In this document: positions 42,565 through 51,369 of the stretch, one piece after another
Layout: each line of letters starts with the position of its first letter
Numbering within the stretch: the stretch's first letter is position 1
Assembly (NCBI RefSeq): GCF_040549465.1
Contig: NZ_JBEPTL010000007.1
Location: forward strand, 1 to 64,000
Length of the DNA: 64,000 nucleotides
Reading direction: 5' to 3'
Source: Lacisediminihabitans sp040549465
Lineage (GTDB): Bacteria > Actinomycetota > Actinomycetes > Actinomycetales > Microbacteriaceae
The notes under the pieces: generated by a model
Databases searched by the model: none
What the model saw: only the letters and a program-made list of their open reading frames with translations
Told to the model about the DNA's origin: nothing
Program-made: the position numbers and the translations under genes

Positions 42565-43484
42565 GCGGGCACAACACCGTGACTCGTAGCACGGCTGCAA
42601 CCACCGACCGCACCGGCACAATCGCGCCCGGCTCGGAACGGCGACGCGGCACGATGCCGTTCCGAGTGGAGCTGGCACGTCAGCTGAGTCAGTGGCGTGT
42701 GCGCATCGTGCTGATCATCCTCGTGCTGTTGCCCGTCATCGTGCGAGTCGCACTTCTCTTCGGCGGGCCGCCGACAAGCACGAGTAGCGGCGGTGGTGGT
42801 GGCGGCACCTCGGCGACGAGCCTCGTCGCGCTCGCGCAAGTGAGCGGGGGCACCTTTACCGGGTTCGTACTTGAACTGACTCAGGGGTTTCTGATCACGC
42901 TGATCGCCGCATTGCTCTTCGGCGACATGATCGCCGGCGAAGCATCGCGTTCGACGCTCAAATACCTGCTCACCATTCCAGTACCGCGGCTCCGACTGCT
43001 GGGAGTGAAGGTGGCCGTATCGTCGGCCCTCTTGGCCGCCGGCCTCATCGCGCTGACCGTGGTTGCTCTCGTCGTCGGCATCATCTCGTACGGGCCGGGC
43101 GGCATCCAAATACCGGGAGGCCCGCTGCTCGGGCTCGGTGACTCGCTCGGCCGAATCGGCCTGGCCACCGCGACCGGAGCCGCCGGTATGCTCTGGGCGG
43201 CCGGTCTCGGTACCCTTCTGACGGTCGTAGCCAACTCGCCTCTCGCGGCAGCCGGCGGTGTCGTGCTCGTCTCGATCCTGTCGCGCCTGCTCGATTCGAT
43301 CCCCACACTGGGCGACCTCCGCATTATTTTGCCGACGCACTACTCGACCGCATTCAATCAGTTCCTCACTGCGCCCACAGATCTCGCGCCAGTGGCCGCA
43401 TCGGTGCTCTCTGGCCTGATCTGGGCGCTGGTGCTCGGAACGGGGGCGGCCTGGTGGTTCAGCCGCAAAGATATTTCAGGCTGA
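42561..43484 (+). CDS. ABC-2 type permease partner of the fusion ATPase
   Basis: A 307-residue membrane protein with six predicted helices and the ABC-2 layout (FRVELARQLSQWRVRIVLIILVLLPV, then GFLITLIAALLFGDMIAGEASRSTLKYLL). A Ser/Gly-rich loop (SSGGGGGGTSA) sits after the first helix. Overlap with the ATPase gene by four bases shows coupled translation. It would be an exporter or a membrane-shape transporter; the cargo is unknown. Confidence 0.9.
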   Translation: MSGHNTVTRSTAATTDRTGTIAPGSERRRGTMPFRVELARQLSQWRVRIVLIILVLLPVIVRVALLFGGPPTSTSSGGGGGGTSATSLVALAQVSGGTFTGFVLELTQGFLITLIAALLFGDMIAGEASRSTLKYLLTIPVPRLRLLGVKVAVSSALLAAGLIALTVVALVVGIISYGPGGIQIPGGPLLGLGDSLGRIGLATATGAAGMLWAAGLGTLLTVVANSPLAAAGGVVLVSILSRLLDSIPTLGDLRIILPTHYSTAFNQFLTAPTDLAPVAASVLSGLIWALVLGTGAAWWFSRKDISG

Positions 43485-43531
43485 AGACCGAATCCGGTTG
43501 CGCGGGCTCGAGCCCTGACGCGATGTCGCCG

Positions 43532-44434
43532 TCAAAGCCCCAGCCGGGTGACAGCAGCACTGAACCGCCAGAGCTCGCGCGCGTTCTGTTCGTTGTACGA
43601 AAGCTCTGACGATCGCGCGTCGGTTACATCGGTGCGATCGAAATAGCGACCGTCAAGCGGCAATCGGGGAGTTGCGGTAGCCAGATTCGCGAGCGCGTTA
43701 CTCGAGGTGTCAAGGCTACCGACCCGTGCCGAAAACACTCGCCTGAGCAGACCACCAACCAGCCGCGGCGTCGCGGCGAAATTCGTTTCTGTCATCAGGC
43801 CGGGGTTGAATGCGGCTGCGGTGATGCCCGAGTGCTCGGCTCGAAGACGACTCGAAAGCTCAGAAACAAAGTAGAGATTGCAGAGCTTGGAATAGGAATA
43901 CCGGCGAGCCCTGATGCTCGCCCGCTGACCTGGCTACGCCAACGCCTCGGCGCCGAGCCAGGTCAGCCGCGGGCCGGGTGGCTGATGCATGTCGCTCGAG
44001 ACAGAGATCACTCTTGCGGTCGGAGACATCGAATTCAGCAGTGAATTGGTCAGCAAGAAATGCCCCAGATGATTCGTCGCGAAGACCGGATCGAAACCGT
44101 CGGCGGTCGGACCACTGCCTCCTGCGATGCCGGCATTACAGATCACGGCGTCGATCGGCGGCTCTGGCTGAGTGACCCACTGTGCTACGAACTCCCGCAC
44201 CGACGACATCGAAGAAACATCCAGCCGCATCGCACGAACCCTGGTATTGCCGGTGGCCTCGGTTATGGCTCGTTCAGCCTCGACACCCTTGGCCATATTC
44301 CGGCACGCGAGAATCACGGCACTTCGGGCAGACCTCGACGCGATAATGCGCGCAGTCGCGAAACCGAGCCCCGAATTCGCCCCCGTGACAAGAACGACAC
44401 CGTCACAATCAGACGTCCCGAACGGAGGATTCAT
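43532..44434 (-). pseudogene. SDR gene interrupted by one in-frame amber codon
   Basis: The whole 300-codon frame is open except for TAG at 43934-43936. Before it lie the TGANSGLG loop, CNAGIAGG and the VISVSSDMH Ser block. After it, in the same frame, come ARRYSYSKLCNLYF with the YxxxK motif, and FNPGLMTETNF. The family usually has a Tyr at that place (EALAYPG), so one base change (TAC to TAG) explains it. Without the second half the product lacks its catalytic Tyr/Lys. It is either a recent nonsense allele or a read-through case. Confidence 0.85.
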
Positions 44435-44485
44435 CGCCGGCCTGCGCCAATGCCGGGCTCTCTTGACATTGTTCAGGACTAACCG

Positions 44486-44501
44486 TCACCCTCACGGGTG
44501 A
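44486..44501 (-). terminator. Small hairpin upstream of SDR pseudogene
   Basis: TCACCC (44486-44491) pairs with GGGTGA (44496-44501) around a four-base loop. It lies in the 100-base gap between two minus-strand genes and may end transcription of the gene at 44535. No T-run is visible, so the call is weak. Confidence 0.35.
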
Positions 44502-44534
44502 TCGCCGGACAAACTCGATGTTTGCAGTGTCAAT

Positions 44535-45521
44535 CTACGGGGTGGTGTGGGCGGGAATGTGCCAGAAGCCGGCGGTGGCGAACCGCAAGGATGACAAGGA
44601 GAACAGGGAGGTGTTGGAGCTTCCGGAGAGCGCACCGTCGTTCGACCAGTAGTACTGGTAGAAAGCGGGGGCAGTAACACCCTCCGGGTCGGTGTTCTGC
44701 ACGACATCCGTGGTGGTGATGCGCAGGCGAAGACCATCGCGCCTGAACTGCGCCACGGTGCTGCAGGTGGTGGCGGAGGCCCCGGTTGCCAGCAGTACCG
44801 AGAGGCAGAGCAGGCCGGAGTCGGTGCGTGAGCCGTAGATGTTCTGGATGGGGTCGCCGAACTGGCCGAGCGAGCGAGTGGTCTCGGCGCGGATGTCGAA
44901 ACCGAGGTCGATCGACGGTGCGTCGACGGGCCCCTGAGCCCTGTTGAACACGCTCAGCGCATCGCCGCTCGGAGCCGCGGCTATGGGGGGAGGCGGAGCG
45001 GGCTGAAAGCGGCCGGCGGCGAACCCGACAACCAGGAGGACGGCGACTCCGAGCACGACAAGAGCGGTTCTTCGACGATCCTGTGGCGGACTATCGTCGG
45101 TTGCCTCCTGCGTCGGCGGTTCCGTGGCGGCCGCTGCCTCGGCGGCACCGGCGGTGGGCGGATGAAACGCCAGGATCGCTTCGTCCAGTGCACGATCGTC
45201 GTCCCGGATCGTGCGCTCCGCCATTCGCAGGGACAACGCGTCTTTGGTGATCTGCACCCGCTCGCCGGTGAGCGGATCGTCTGTCTCCACCATCGTCGCC
45301 GAAGCACCTTCGCGAGAGAACACGGCTCGTCGCAGCGGGTCAAGAGCGTCGGACGGATCGGGACGCCCCATGGGTGACGCCGCACCAGGATTGGCTCGCC
45401 ACCACAGGGCATCCGCCACATCATGCCGTCCGCGGTATATGTCCCGCAGTCGCGCGAGCATTTCGGGGTCGGTGAGCAGCCGCTGTGCTTCGTCCCTCGA
45501 AGGACTTTCGCTCGCGAACAT
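44535..45521 (-). CDS. Single-pass membrane protein of unknown function
   Basis: A 328-residue protein. The N-terminal 145 residues are cytosolic, charged and Ala/Pro-rich (DEAQRLLTDPEMLARLRDIYR). One transmembrane helix (ALVVLGVAVLLVVGFAAGRF) precedes an extracellular domain of about 150 residues (IYGSRTDSGLLCLSVLLATGASATTCSTVAQFRRDGL) with two Cys that may pair. I do not recognise a family. The layout resembles actinobacterial anti-sigma or sensor-like proteins, but no partner is adjacent. Confidence 0.8.
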   Translation of the reverse strand: MFASESPSRDEAQRLLTDPEMLARLRDIYRGRHDVADALWWRANPGAASPMGRPDPSDALDPLRRAVFSREGASATMVETDDPLTGERVQITKDALSLRMAERTIRDDDRALDEAILAFHPPTAGAAEAAAATEPPTQEATDDSPPQDRRRTALVVLGVAVLLVVGFAAGRFQPAPPPPIAAAPSGDALSVFNRAQGPVDAPSIDLGFDIRAETTRSLGQFGDPIQNIYGSRTDSGLLCLSVLLATGASATTCSTVAQFRRDGLRLRITTTDVVQNTDPEGVTAPAFYQYYWSNDGALSGSSNTSLFSLSSLRFATAGFWHIPAHTTP

Positions 45522-45590
45522 CCGTTACGCCTTCCGTGCAGTTCACACGTTATCCCGAGACCTAGGCTGGCAGTTGGGAAAGGATCGCCA

Positions 45591-46103
45591 ATGAGCAACG
45601 ACGCACAGATATCCGACAGCGAACGCACCAGGACGATGACCTGGGAGGATCCGCTGATCGGGGCGAAGCTGGCCCGCACGATGTCGGGGCTCGACTACAT
45701 CCAGGCGCTCATCGACGGTTCTGTTCCGCCTCCTCCGATTGTCACGCTGATGAAGATGCGAGCGGTATCGGCCGAAGTGGGCCGGGTCACCTTCACCTGC
45801 GACCCCGATGAGTCGCACTACAACCCGATCGGTACCGTGCACGGTGGCCTGGTGTGCACCCTTCTTGACTCGGTGCTCGGTTGTGCCGTGCAGACCACGC
45901 TTCCGCATGGCCAGGCCTACACCTCGCTCGAGATCAAGGTCAGCTATCTCCGACCGGTGATGGCGGATACCGGCCAGCTCACCGCCGTGGGAATCGTCAC
46001 TAAACCGGGTAGTCGTGCCGCATTCGCCGAGGGGACCGTGCACGATTCGAATGGCAAGCTGATCGCCACCGCGAGCAGCACGTTGCTGGTCTTCCCGGTC
46101 TGA
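45591..46103 (+). CDS. PaaI-family hotdog thioesterase
   Basis: A 170-residue acyl-CoA thioesterase with the hotdog core NPIGTVHGGLVCTLLDSVLGCAV, where the HGG motif and Asp support CoA-ester hydrolysis. The block TSLEIKVSYLRPVMADTGQ follows. ATG 45591 follows GGGAAAGGATCG. The native substrate may be a phenylacetyl- or hydroxybenzoyl-CoA-like ester, but this is not determined. It is divergent from the membrane protein gene. Confidence 0.9.
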   Translation: MSNDAQISDSERTRTMTWEDPLIGAKLARTMSGLDYIQALIDGSVPPPPIVTLMKMRAVSAEVGRVTFTCDPDESHYNPIGTVHGGLVCTLLDSVLGCAVQTTLPHGQAYTSLEIKVSYLRPVMADTGQLTAVGIVTKPGSRAAFAEGTVHDSNGKLIATASSTLLVFPV

Positions 46104-46195
46104 AACGGGGTCGTCGGGCCGTGCTGAGAACGGTGCTCATTCCCGACTAGCCGAAATGCTGGCCGCGCCGCCCCGGCGTTCTTAGAGTTGTAGTG

Positions 46196-47140
46196 ATGAG
46201 CGACTCGCGCGGACACGATCACGCGCATTCTCACGGCCTCGACGGGCCAGCGGGAAGCGCCAATCGGTCGCGCCTCGGCATCGCGATCGGCATCGTCTCC
46301 GTTGTGTTGGTGGTCGAGATCATCGGCGGACTGGTTTCCGGGTCGCTCGCACTGTTTGCCGATGCAGGCCACATGCTTTCGGATCTCACCGGGCTGGTCG
46401 TTGCCCTCGTCGCCACGATCATCGCCGCGCGTCCTGCGACCGATGCGCAGACCTTTGGCCACCGCCGCTCTGAGGTGTTCGCCGCTTTCATCAATGCGGC
46501 GATCCTGTTGGCGGTCGTCGTTTTCATCCTCGTCGAAGCCATCGAAAGGCTGGCGAGCGCTGGCGCAGGCGGGGTGCAGGCGCCGCTGATGCTCGTGGTG
46601 GCCGTGGTGGGCGCCATCGCCAACACGGCGAGCCTGCTCGTGCTGCGCGGCGGTGCCAAGGACTCGATCAACATGCGCGGCGCATATCTCGAGGTGCTCG
46701 GCGACCTGTTCGGATCGCTCGCGGTCATCGTCGCGGCCATCGTCATCCTGCTCACCGGTTTCGAACGTGCGGACTCGATAGCCTCCCTCGTGATCGCGGC
46801 CCTCATTCTGCCGCGAGCGGTGAGTCTGCTGCGGGACGTGCTGCGGGTACTCAGCCAGGGCACGCCGCGGGGCACGGACGTCGCGCTGATCCGTGAACAC
46901 GTGCTGGCCAAGGAGGGCGTGGTCTCTGTGCACGACGTACACGTCTGGTCGATCACACCGGGGTCGAACGTCTTCTCGGCCCACGTCGTGGTGGAGCGAC
47001 GAGTGTTCAGCGAGAACCGCACGGACACGCTGCTCGACTCGCTCAGCGAGTGCCTCTCCGAACACTTCGATGTGGAACACTCGACCTTCCAGCTGGAGCC
47101 GGAGGAGCACGCCGACCACGAGCTCGAGCAACACCGCTAG
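46196..47140 (+). CDS. Cation diffusion facilitator (zinc efflux) protein
   Basis: A 314-residue CDF transporter with a His-rich start (HDHAHSHG), six transmembrane helices and a cytoplasmic C-terminal domain (VVSVHDVHVWSITPG, then VVVERR). The metal site in helix 2 is DAGHMLSD. In helix 5 it reads YLEVLGDLFGS, where Glu takes the place of the His of E. coli ZitB-like proteins, a variant common in Actinobacteria. It exports Zn2+ or a similar ion by antiport. The ATG at 46196 follows an in-frame GTG at 46193. Confidence 0.9.
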   Translation: MSDSRGHDHAHSHGLDGPAGSANRSRLGIAIGIVSVVLVVEIIGGLVSGSLALFADAGHMLSDLTGLVVALVATIIAARPATDAQTFGHRRSEVFAAFINAAILLAVVVFILVEAIERLASAGAGGVQAPLMLVVAVVGAIANTASLLVLRGGAKDSINMRGAYLEVLGDLFGSLAVIVAAIVILLTGFERADSIASLVIAALILPRAVSLLRDVLRVLSQGTPRGTDVALIREHVLAKEGVVSVHDVHVWSITPGSNVFSAHVVVERRVFSENRTDTLLDSLSECLSEHFDVEHSTFQLEPEEHADHELEQHR

Positions 47141-47165
47141 CCGATCCTCACGACCGGCGGTACGA

Positions 47166-47197
47166 AAAAGGGGCCCTCGCTGTGGCGAGAGCCCCGT
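47166..47197 (-). terminator. Rho-independent terminator for yceI-like gene
   Basis: GGGGC-C-CTCGC (47170-47180) pairs with GCGAG-A-GCCCC (47185-47195), with one internal mismatch and a four-base loop. On the minus strand the stem is followed by five T residues (the A-run at 47165-47169). This is the expected position to end transcription of the YceI gene. The stem also stands after the CDF gene on the other strand. Confidence 0.8.
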
Positions 47198-47211
47198 GGT
47201 TGTCGTGTGGA

Positions 47212-47769
47212 CTATTTCTGCAGAACGACCTGGAGGTCGAGCGTGATGGTCACGTCGTCGCCGAGCGTGAAGCCACCGGCCTCGAGGGCTGCATTCCAGC
47301 TGACGCCGAAGTCCTGGCGGTTGATCGTGGTGGTCGCGGTGGCGCCCGCCTTGGTCTGCCCGTAGCCGTCAGTGACGATGCCACCGAATTCGCCCTTGAG
47401 GGTCACCGCGAGGGTTACGCCACGAAGCGTGAGGTTGCCTACGACGGTGAAGTCGTCGCTGTCGGCTTCGACACTGGTCGAGACGAACTTGATGGTGGGG
47501 TGCTCCTCGGCGAGGAAGAAGTCGCTGGTGCGCAGGTGCGCGTCGCGGTCTTTCTGCTTGGTGTTCACCGACGCGACGTCGATGGTCGCCTCGATGGTGC
47601 TGTCCTTGGGATCCGCGGCCGTGACGATGGTGGCGTCGAAGGTCTCGAATGTGCCGCGCACCTTGCTGATCTTGAGGTGCTTGACGGTGAAGGACACCTC
47701 GGAGTGGGCGGGGTCGAGTTTCCAGGTGCCGGCCACATAGTCCGGATGCGTGTCAGTGAGATTGGTCAT
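47212..47769 (-). CDS. YceI-like lipocalin-fold protein
   Basis: A 185-residue YceI family member, a beta-barrel that binds an isoprenoid-like lipid. It has WKLDPAHSEVSFTVKHLKISKVRG, DFFLAEEHPTIKFVSTS and the C-terminal GDDVTITLDLQVV. No signal peptide, so it is probably cytosolic. ATG 47769 is preferred; the longer frame to 48204 runs antisense through the DUF1697 gene. It ends in a clear terminator. Confidence 0.92.
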   Translation of the reverse strand: MTNLTDTHPDYVAGTWKLDPAHSEVSFTVKHLKISKVRGTFETFDATIVTAADPKDSTIEATIDVASVNTKQKDRDAHLRTSDFFLAEEHPTIKFVSTSVEADSDDFTVVGNLTLRGVTLAVTLKGEFGGIVTDGYGQTKAGATATTTINRQDFGVSWNAALEAGGFTLGDDVTITLDLQVVLQK

Positions 47770-47798
47770 AGCTCTATGCAATCGCATAAATCCAGAAA

Positions 47799-47825
47799 CT
47801 ATTCCGAAAATAGGTGACGTGTCAC
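47799..47825. promoter_or_regulatory. Two back-to-back inverted repeats before yceI-like gene
   Basis: CTATT (47799-47803) faces AATAG (47809-47813), and directly after it GTGAC (47814-47818) faces GTCAC (47821-47825). They sit 30-56 bases upstream of the YceI ATG, in the AT-rich divergent gap. A repressor site is likely; the factor is unknown. Confidence 0.4.
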
Positions 47826-47884
47826 AAATTTTACGAAATATTAACCGGCTGGGTCTGCAGGCACGTCGCCGGTACCCTCGAGGA

Positions 47885-48415
47885 ATGGCCATGAACGTCG
47901 CACTGCTCCGCGGGATCAACGTGGGCACGGCGAAGTCCGTGTCGATGGCGGAGCTCGCGACAGTCTTTGAGAACCTCGGCTTCGACAGGGTCGCGACAGT
48001 GCTGCGCAGCGGAAACGTGGTGTTCTCATCGAAGCGCACTGTGCCTGCGGGCGCTGCGGCATCCATCGAGGCGGCCATTCTGAAATCAACCGGTGTCCAA
48101 TCCAGCGTGCTCGTCTTTTCCGCCGCAGACTTTGCCGCGATCGCGTCAGCCAACCCGCTTCTCGACATCGCCACGGACGGTTCGAAATCGTTCGTGACCT
48201 TCATCGCGGACCTTCCGAAGAACCTTCAGGCTCCGGATGCCGCGGCTCTCGCCCCCGAGGTGCTGGCGGTCGGCGCCGCCGCGATCTACCAGTGGATGCC
48301 CGATGGCAGCCTCCAGACGAAGGTACCGAAATCGTTCTGGAAACAGTTCGATTCGCCGGTCACGGCGCGCAACTGGAACACCGTACAGAAGCTCCTCGTG
48401 CTGCTCGCCGAATGA
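47885..48415 (+). CDS. DUF1697 family protein
   Basis: A 176-residue protein with the family opening NVALLRGINVGTAKSVSMAEL, the RSGNVVFSS block and the end WNTVQKLLVLLAE. Function is unknown; the fold resembles a ferredoxin-like pair. ATG 47885 is chosen; ATG at 47891 is a close alternative. It is divergent from YceI. Confidence 0.9.
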   Translation: MAMNVALLRGINVGTAKSVSMAELATVFENLGFDRVATVLRSGNVVFSSKRTVPAGAAASIEAAILKSTGVQSSVLVFSAADFAAIASANPLLDIATDGSKSFVTFIADLPKNLQAPDAAALAPEVLAVGAAAIYQWMPDGSLQTKVPKSFWKQFDSPVTARNWNTVQKLLVLLAE

Positions 48416-48666
48416 GGGCGAACACTTCGCGCGCTGAGTTATCCTCCCCTCCTTCACAGGGGATACGGAGGTTGATGTTCGAGGGTAGTCGATGAGAGCC
48501 GTCAGTATGACGTTTCATCGGTGCGAGTATTTCCACCTGATGTGAAACCCGATCGGCCTCGGTTTCCCCCTCATATCGGGGAACCCACCGTCCCCAAGCT
48601 CGATGATGTGTGCTTGCCGCCTGTGCCTGTGCCCTAGCGCTCCCGCAGTAATCCGGAGAACCTCGC
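48416..48666 (+). promoter_or_regulatory. Structured leader before M23 peptidase
   Basis: A 251-base gap with no protein gene. Possible stems include GGTTTCCCC (48559-48567) with GGGGAACC at 48576-48583. The region also contains CCTCC and GGAGG elements near 48445-48470 that could pair. A regulatory RNA leader is plausible because actinobacterial cell-wall hydrolases are often controlled that way, but conserved riboswitch cores could not be confirmed. Confidence 0.35.
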
Positions 48667-49482
48667 TTGCCTACCCTTCCTCCCCGTGCGTCCACGCACG
48701 CCCCGATCCATGCAGCCCCTACTGCGGCGCACCTTCCGGGCCTCAACGGCCGGTCCGTTCGCAACCTCCGTAACCTCTCGCTCGTGCGCTCGGTGCGTCG
48801 TTTCGTCGCGGTCATCGCCGCCGTCTTCGCGGTCGCGCTCGGTGCCGGTTTCGCCGTTCCCGCCTACGCGCACTCGTTCGAAGTCACCGCTGTGAAGGCA
48901 CCCCGACTGCAGGCCTTCTCGGTACCGGACACGATCACGGCAGCCAGCTCTGACACGGCCGTGTCGCAGAAAACTGCGCCCGTCGTCCTCGCTGACGTAG
49001 CCACGAGCGTTGCCGATACGGTGATCGCCAGGGACGCCTACAGCGTGACCTCGCCGCCGCCACTGGTCTGGCCCGTCGACCCGAGCACGCCGATCAGCGA
49101 CGGATTCGGCCCGCGGGTCTCGCCGTGCGCTGGCTGTTCGAGCAATCACGAGGGCGCTGACTTCGACCCGGGCTACGGAGCCCAGGTGCACGCGATCGGG
49201 GCCGGTGTGGTCGTGGAGACGGACGCGCCTGGCTGGGCGGCCCTCGGCATCCATGTTGCGATCCAGCACGTGATCGATGGGCAGGTCGTGGTCAGTGCCT
49301 ATGGCCACATGCAGGTCGGTTCCATGCCGCTCAAGGTCGGCGACTACGTCTATCCGGGCGAAGTGGTCGGACTGGTCGGAAGCACCGGAGCCAGCACGGG
49401 CGCACACCTGCACTTCGAGATTCGCGCCGGCGGAACCAACCCGGTCAATCCGATCACCTGGATGCACGCCCACCTCGGCTAG
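48667..49482 (+). CDS. M23-family peptidase (LytM-type cell-wall hydrolase)
   Basis: A 271-residue secreted zinc endopeptidase. After a long N-region, a signal or anchor segment (RFVAVIAAVFAVALGAGFAVPAYA) leads to the LytM core: His and Asp in SNHEGADFD, YGHM, and HLHFEI with the last two zinc ligands. It probably cuts peptidoglycan crosslinks outside the cell. The start is TTG at 48667; a start nearer the hydrophobic segment cannot be excluded. A 251-base leader precedes it. Confidence 0.88.
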   Translation: MPTLPPRASTHAPIHAAPTAAHLPGLNGRSVRNLRNLSLVRSVRRFVAVIAAVFAVALGAGFAVPAYAHSFEVTAVKAPRLQAFSVPDTITAASSDTAVSQKTAPVVLADVATSVADTVIARDAYSVTSPPPLVWPVDPSTPISDGFGPRVSPCAGCSSNHEGADFDPGYGAQVHAIGAGVVVETDAPGWAALGIHVAIQHVIDGQVVVSAYGHMQVGSMPLKVGDYVYPGEVVGLVGSTGASTGAHLHFEIRAGGTNPVNPITWMHAHLG

Positions 49483-49564
49483 AGACTGTATTTCGACCTC
49501 TACCTTTCGGTGCTCGCTCAATCTGGGGCTGGTGAAAATCGGCTGGCCGGATAGATTTAGCCTG

Positions 49565-50392
49565 ATGTTGATTACTGGCGCAACGGTATCGATTGTCATA
49601 CCCGCCTACAACGAAGAGGCCACGATCCGGCCCTGTCTTCTGGCCGCCATTCTCCAGACGGTTCCCGCGAGCGAGATCATCGTGGTCGACAACAGGTCTA
49701 CGGATGGCACGGCTGCGATCGTGCACGCGGTGCAGGTCGAATATCCCGACGCCCCGATCATCTACCTGCAGCAGAACGAGGAGCAGGGCCTCGTTCCCAC
49801 ACGCAACTTCGGGCTCGACCACGCGCAGGGCGAAGTGCTCGGGCGCATCGACGCCGACTCGATCATCGAACCGAACTGGGTGGAGGAGGTGCAGAAGGCG
49901 TTCCAAGACCCCTCTGTCGCGGCATCCACCGGCCCGGTGCTCTACTACGACATGCCGCTGCGTCGTTTCGGTCTTAAAGCGGATGACACCCTCCGCCAGC
50001 TGGTTCTCAAGCTCAGTCGTGAATACCACTTCCTTTTCGGCAGCAATATGGCTATCCGCCGGGAGGCGTGGCAAGCAGTGCGGCTCGAGGTCTGTCGCGA
50101 CCAGGACGACGAGCTGCACGAAGACATCGACCTCTCGGTGCATCTCGCCCGCCATGCTTTTCGTGTGGCCTATGTGCCGAAGATGGTGAGCGGGATGTCC
50201 GCGCGTCGACTCGAGGATTCGCCACGCGACTACGCCTACTACGCGCTGCGTTTCGATCGCACCTATGCCAGGCACGGCATCCGCAGCCCGGCTCTTCGTG
50301 CGCCGATCATCGTCTTCCTGGTGATCTATCCGCTGTTCAAGACCGTTCGCGCCATCAGGCAGCGACGGCAGGCTTTCGCCGACCGCAAGTGA
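49565..50392 (+). CDS. Family 2 glycosyltransferase
   Basis: A 275-residue GT2 enzyme of the GT-A fold. It has VSIVIPAYNEEATIRPCL, VVDNRSTDGT, the metal DxD in RIDADSIIEPNW and the base motif HEDIDLSVHL. A C-terminal hydrophobic helix (APIIVFLVIYPLFKTV) may tether it to the membrane. ATG 49565 is chosen; the longer frame overlaps the M23 gene. It adds a sugar to an unknown lipid or wall acceptor. Confidence 0.9.
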   Translation: MLITGATVSIVIPAYNEEATIRPCLLAAILQTVPASEIIVVDNRSTDGTAAIVHAVQVEYPDAPIIYLQQNEEQGLVPTRNFGLDHAQGEVLGRIDADSIIEPNWVEEVQKAFQDPSVAASTGPVLYYDMPLRRFGLKADDTLRQLVLKLSREYHFLFGSNMAIRREAWQAVRLEVCRDQDDELHEDIDLSVHLARHAFRVAYVPKMVSGMSARRLEDSPRDYAYYALRFDRTYARHGIRSPALRAPIIVFLVIYPLFKTVRAIRQRRQAFADRK

Positions 50393-50430
50393 CGGGCTGC
50401 TCTCCCAGCAAGAGGGGTTAGCGTCGAAGC

Positions 50431-51357
50431 GTGACCAGTTTCGCGCCAGGGGTGAGATCTCGAATGCTCTCCGCCTTCACCGGCAGTGCGAACGGGCGTC
50501 CGGACTGGGTTGCCCAGATCGAGAAGGGCGACGATGCCGGGTTCTTCGGTGTCGGGTCGGCCGCCTGGGCGGTTCACGGTGGGATGCCGACCCTGGTCGC
50601 CGGCATCCGTGCGCTCTTGATGCAGACGCTTCATCCCGGTGCGATGGCCGGTGTACACGACTGGTCCCGGTACCGGGAGGACCCCCTCGGGCGACTCTCC
50701 GGCACGATCCAGTGGCTGATCGGCGTGACTTTCTCCGACACCGCGATGGCGGTTCGCGAATCGACGCGGGTCGGTCGTTTTCACGACAGGGTCACGGGAA
50801 CCTATCTCGACGCACAGGGTGTCGAGAGGTCATATTCCGCCGGCGATCCAGAACTGCTCTCCTGGGTTCATGTGGTCTTCACTGATGCCTTCCTCGGTAG
50901 CCACATGATCTGGGGCGGACGCATCCCCGGCGGTGCCGACCAGTACGTTCGAGAATGGACGAAAGCCGGCGAACTGATCGGCGTGGTCGACCCGCCCGCG
51001 TCCGAGGCCGAGTTGCGTTCGCAGCTGGATGCCTTCCGCACGGCCGGCATCCTGAAGAGCGACGAGCGGGTGGCGGAGGCCGTGAGGTTCATCCGCAGTC
51101 CAGGGCTCACCAGGGGGATGATGCCTGCCTATCGCATCCTGTTCGCCGGAGCCGTCGCGTCGATCCCTGCCGACTATCGCAGGCTTCTGGGGTTGAGACG
51201 ACCGTGGTGGCCAGCCATCACGGCGACCCGGGCAGTGCTGGCGCTCGCTGGAAAGATCCTCGGCACGAGCTCGACGAGCGAGGTCGCGGCCAGGCGACGA
51301 CTCGCCCGGCTCGGCCTGCTGCCGATGGTGGGCGAGGATGTCCGAAGCCTCGGGTAG
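50431..51357 (+). CDS. MpaB-like oxygenase (DUF2236)
   Basis: A 308-residue protein of the heme-containing DUF2236 family, related to MpaB and latex-clearing oxygenases. Blocks are RALLMQTLHPGAMAGVHDWSRYREDPLGRL, WVHVVFTDAFLGSHM and GMMPAYRILFAGAVASIP. The His in LHP and the Arg/His around VHDW are the probable heme contacts. It starts with GTG. The substrate is unknown. Confidence 0.88.
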   Translation: MTSFAPGVRSRMLSAFTGSANGRPDWVAQIEKGDDAGFFGVGSAAWAVHGGMPTLVAGIRALLMQTLHPGAMAGVHDWSRYREDPLGRLSGTIQWLIGVTFSDTAMAVRESTRVGRFHDRVTGTYLDAQGVERSYSAGDPELLSWVHVVFTDAFLGSHMIWGGRIPGGADQYVREWTKAGELIGVVDPPASEAELRSQLDAFRTAGILKSDERVAEAVRFIRSPGLTRGMMPAYRILFAGAVASIPADYRRLLGLRRPWWPAITATRAVLALAGKILGTSSTSEVAARRRLARLGLLPMVGEDVRSLG

Positions 51358-51369
51358 ATTGCCTTCGGG

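Noticed and set aside
48416..48666. c-di-AMP (ydaO-yuaA) riboswitch before the M23 gene
   Set aside because: A GGGGAACCCA stretch is present, but the other conserved parts, such as the GGGGTGAA block in the expected order, could not be found. Kept only as an undefined leader.
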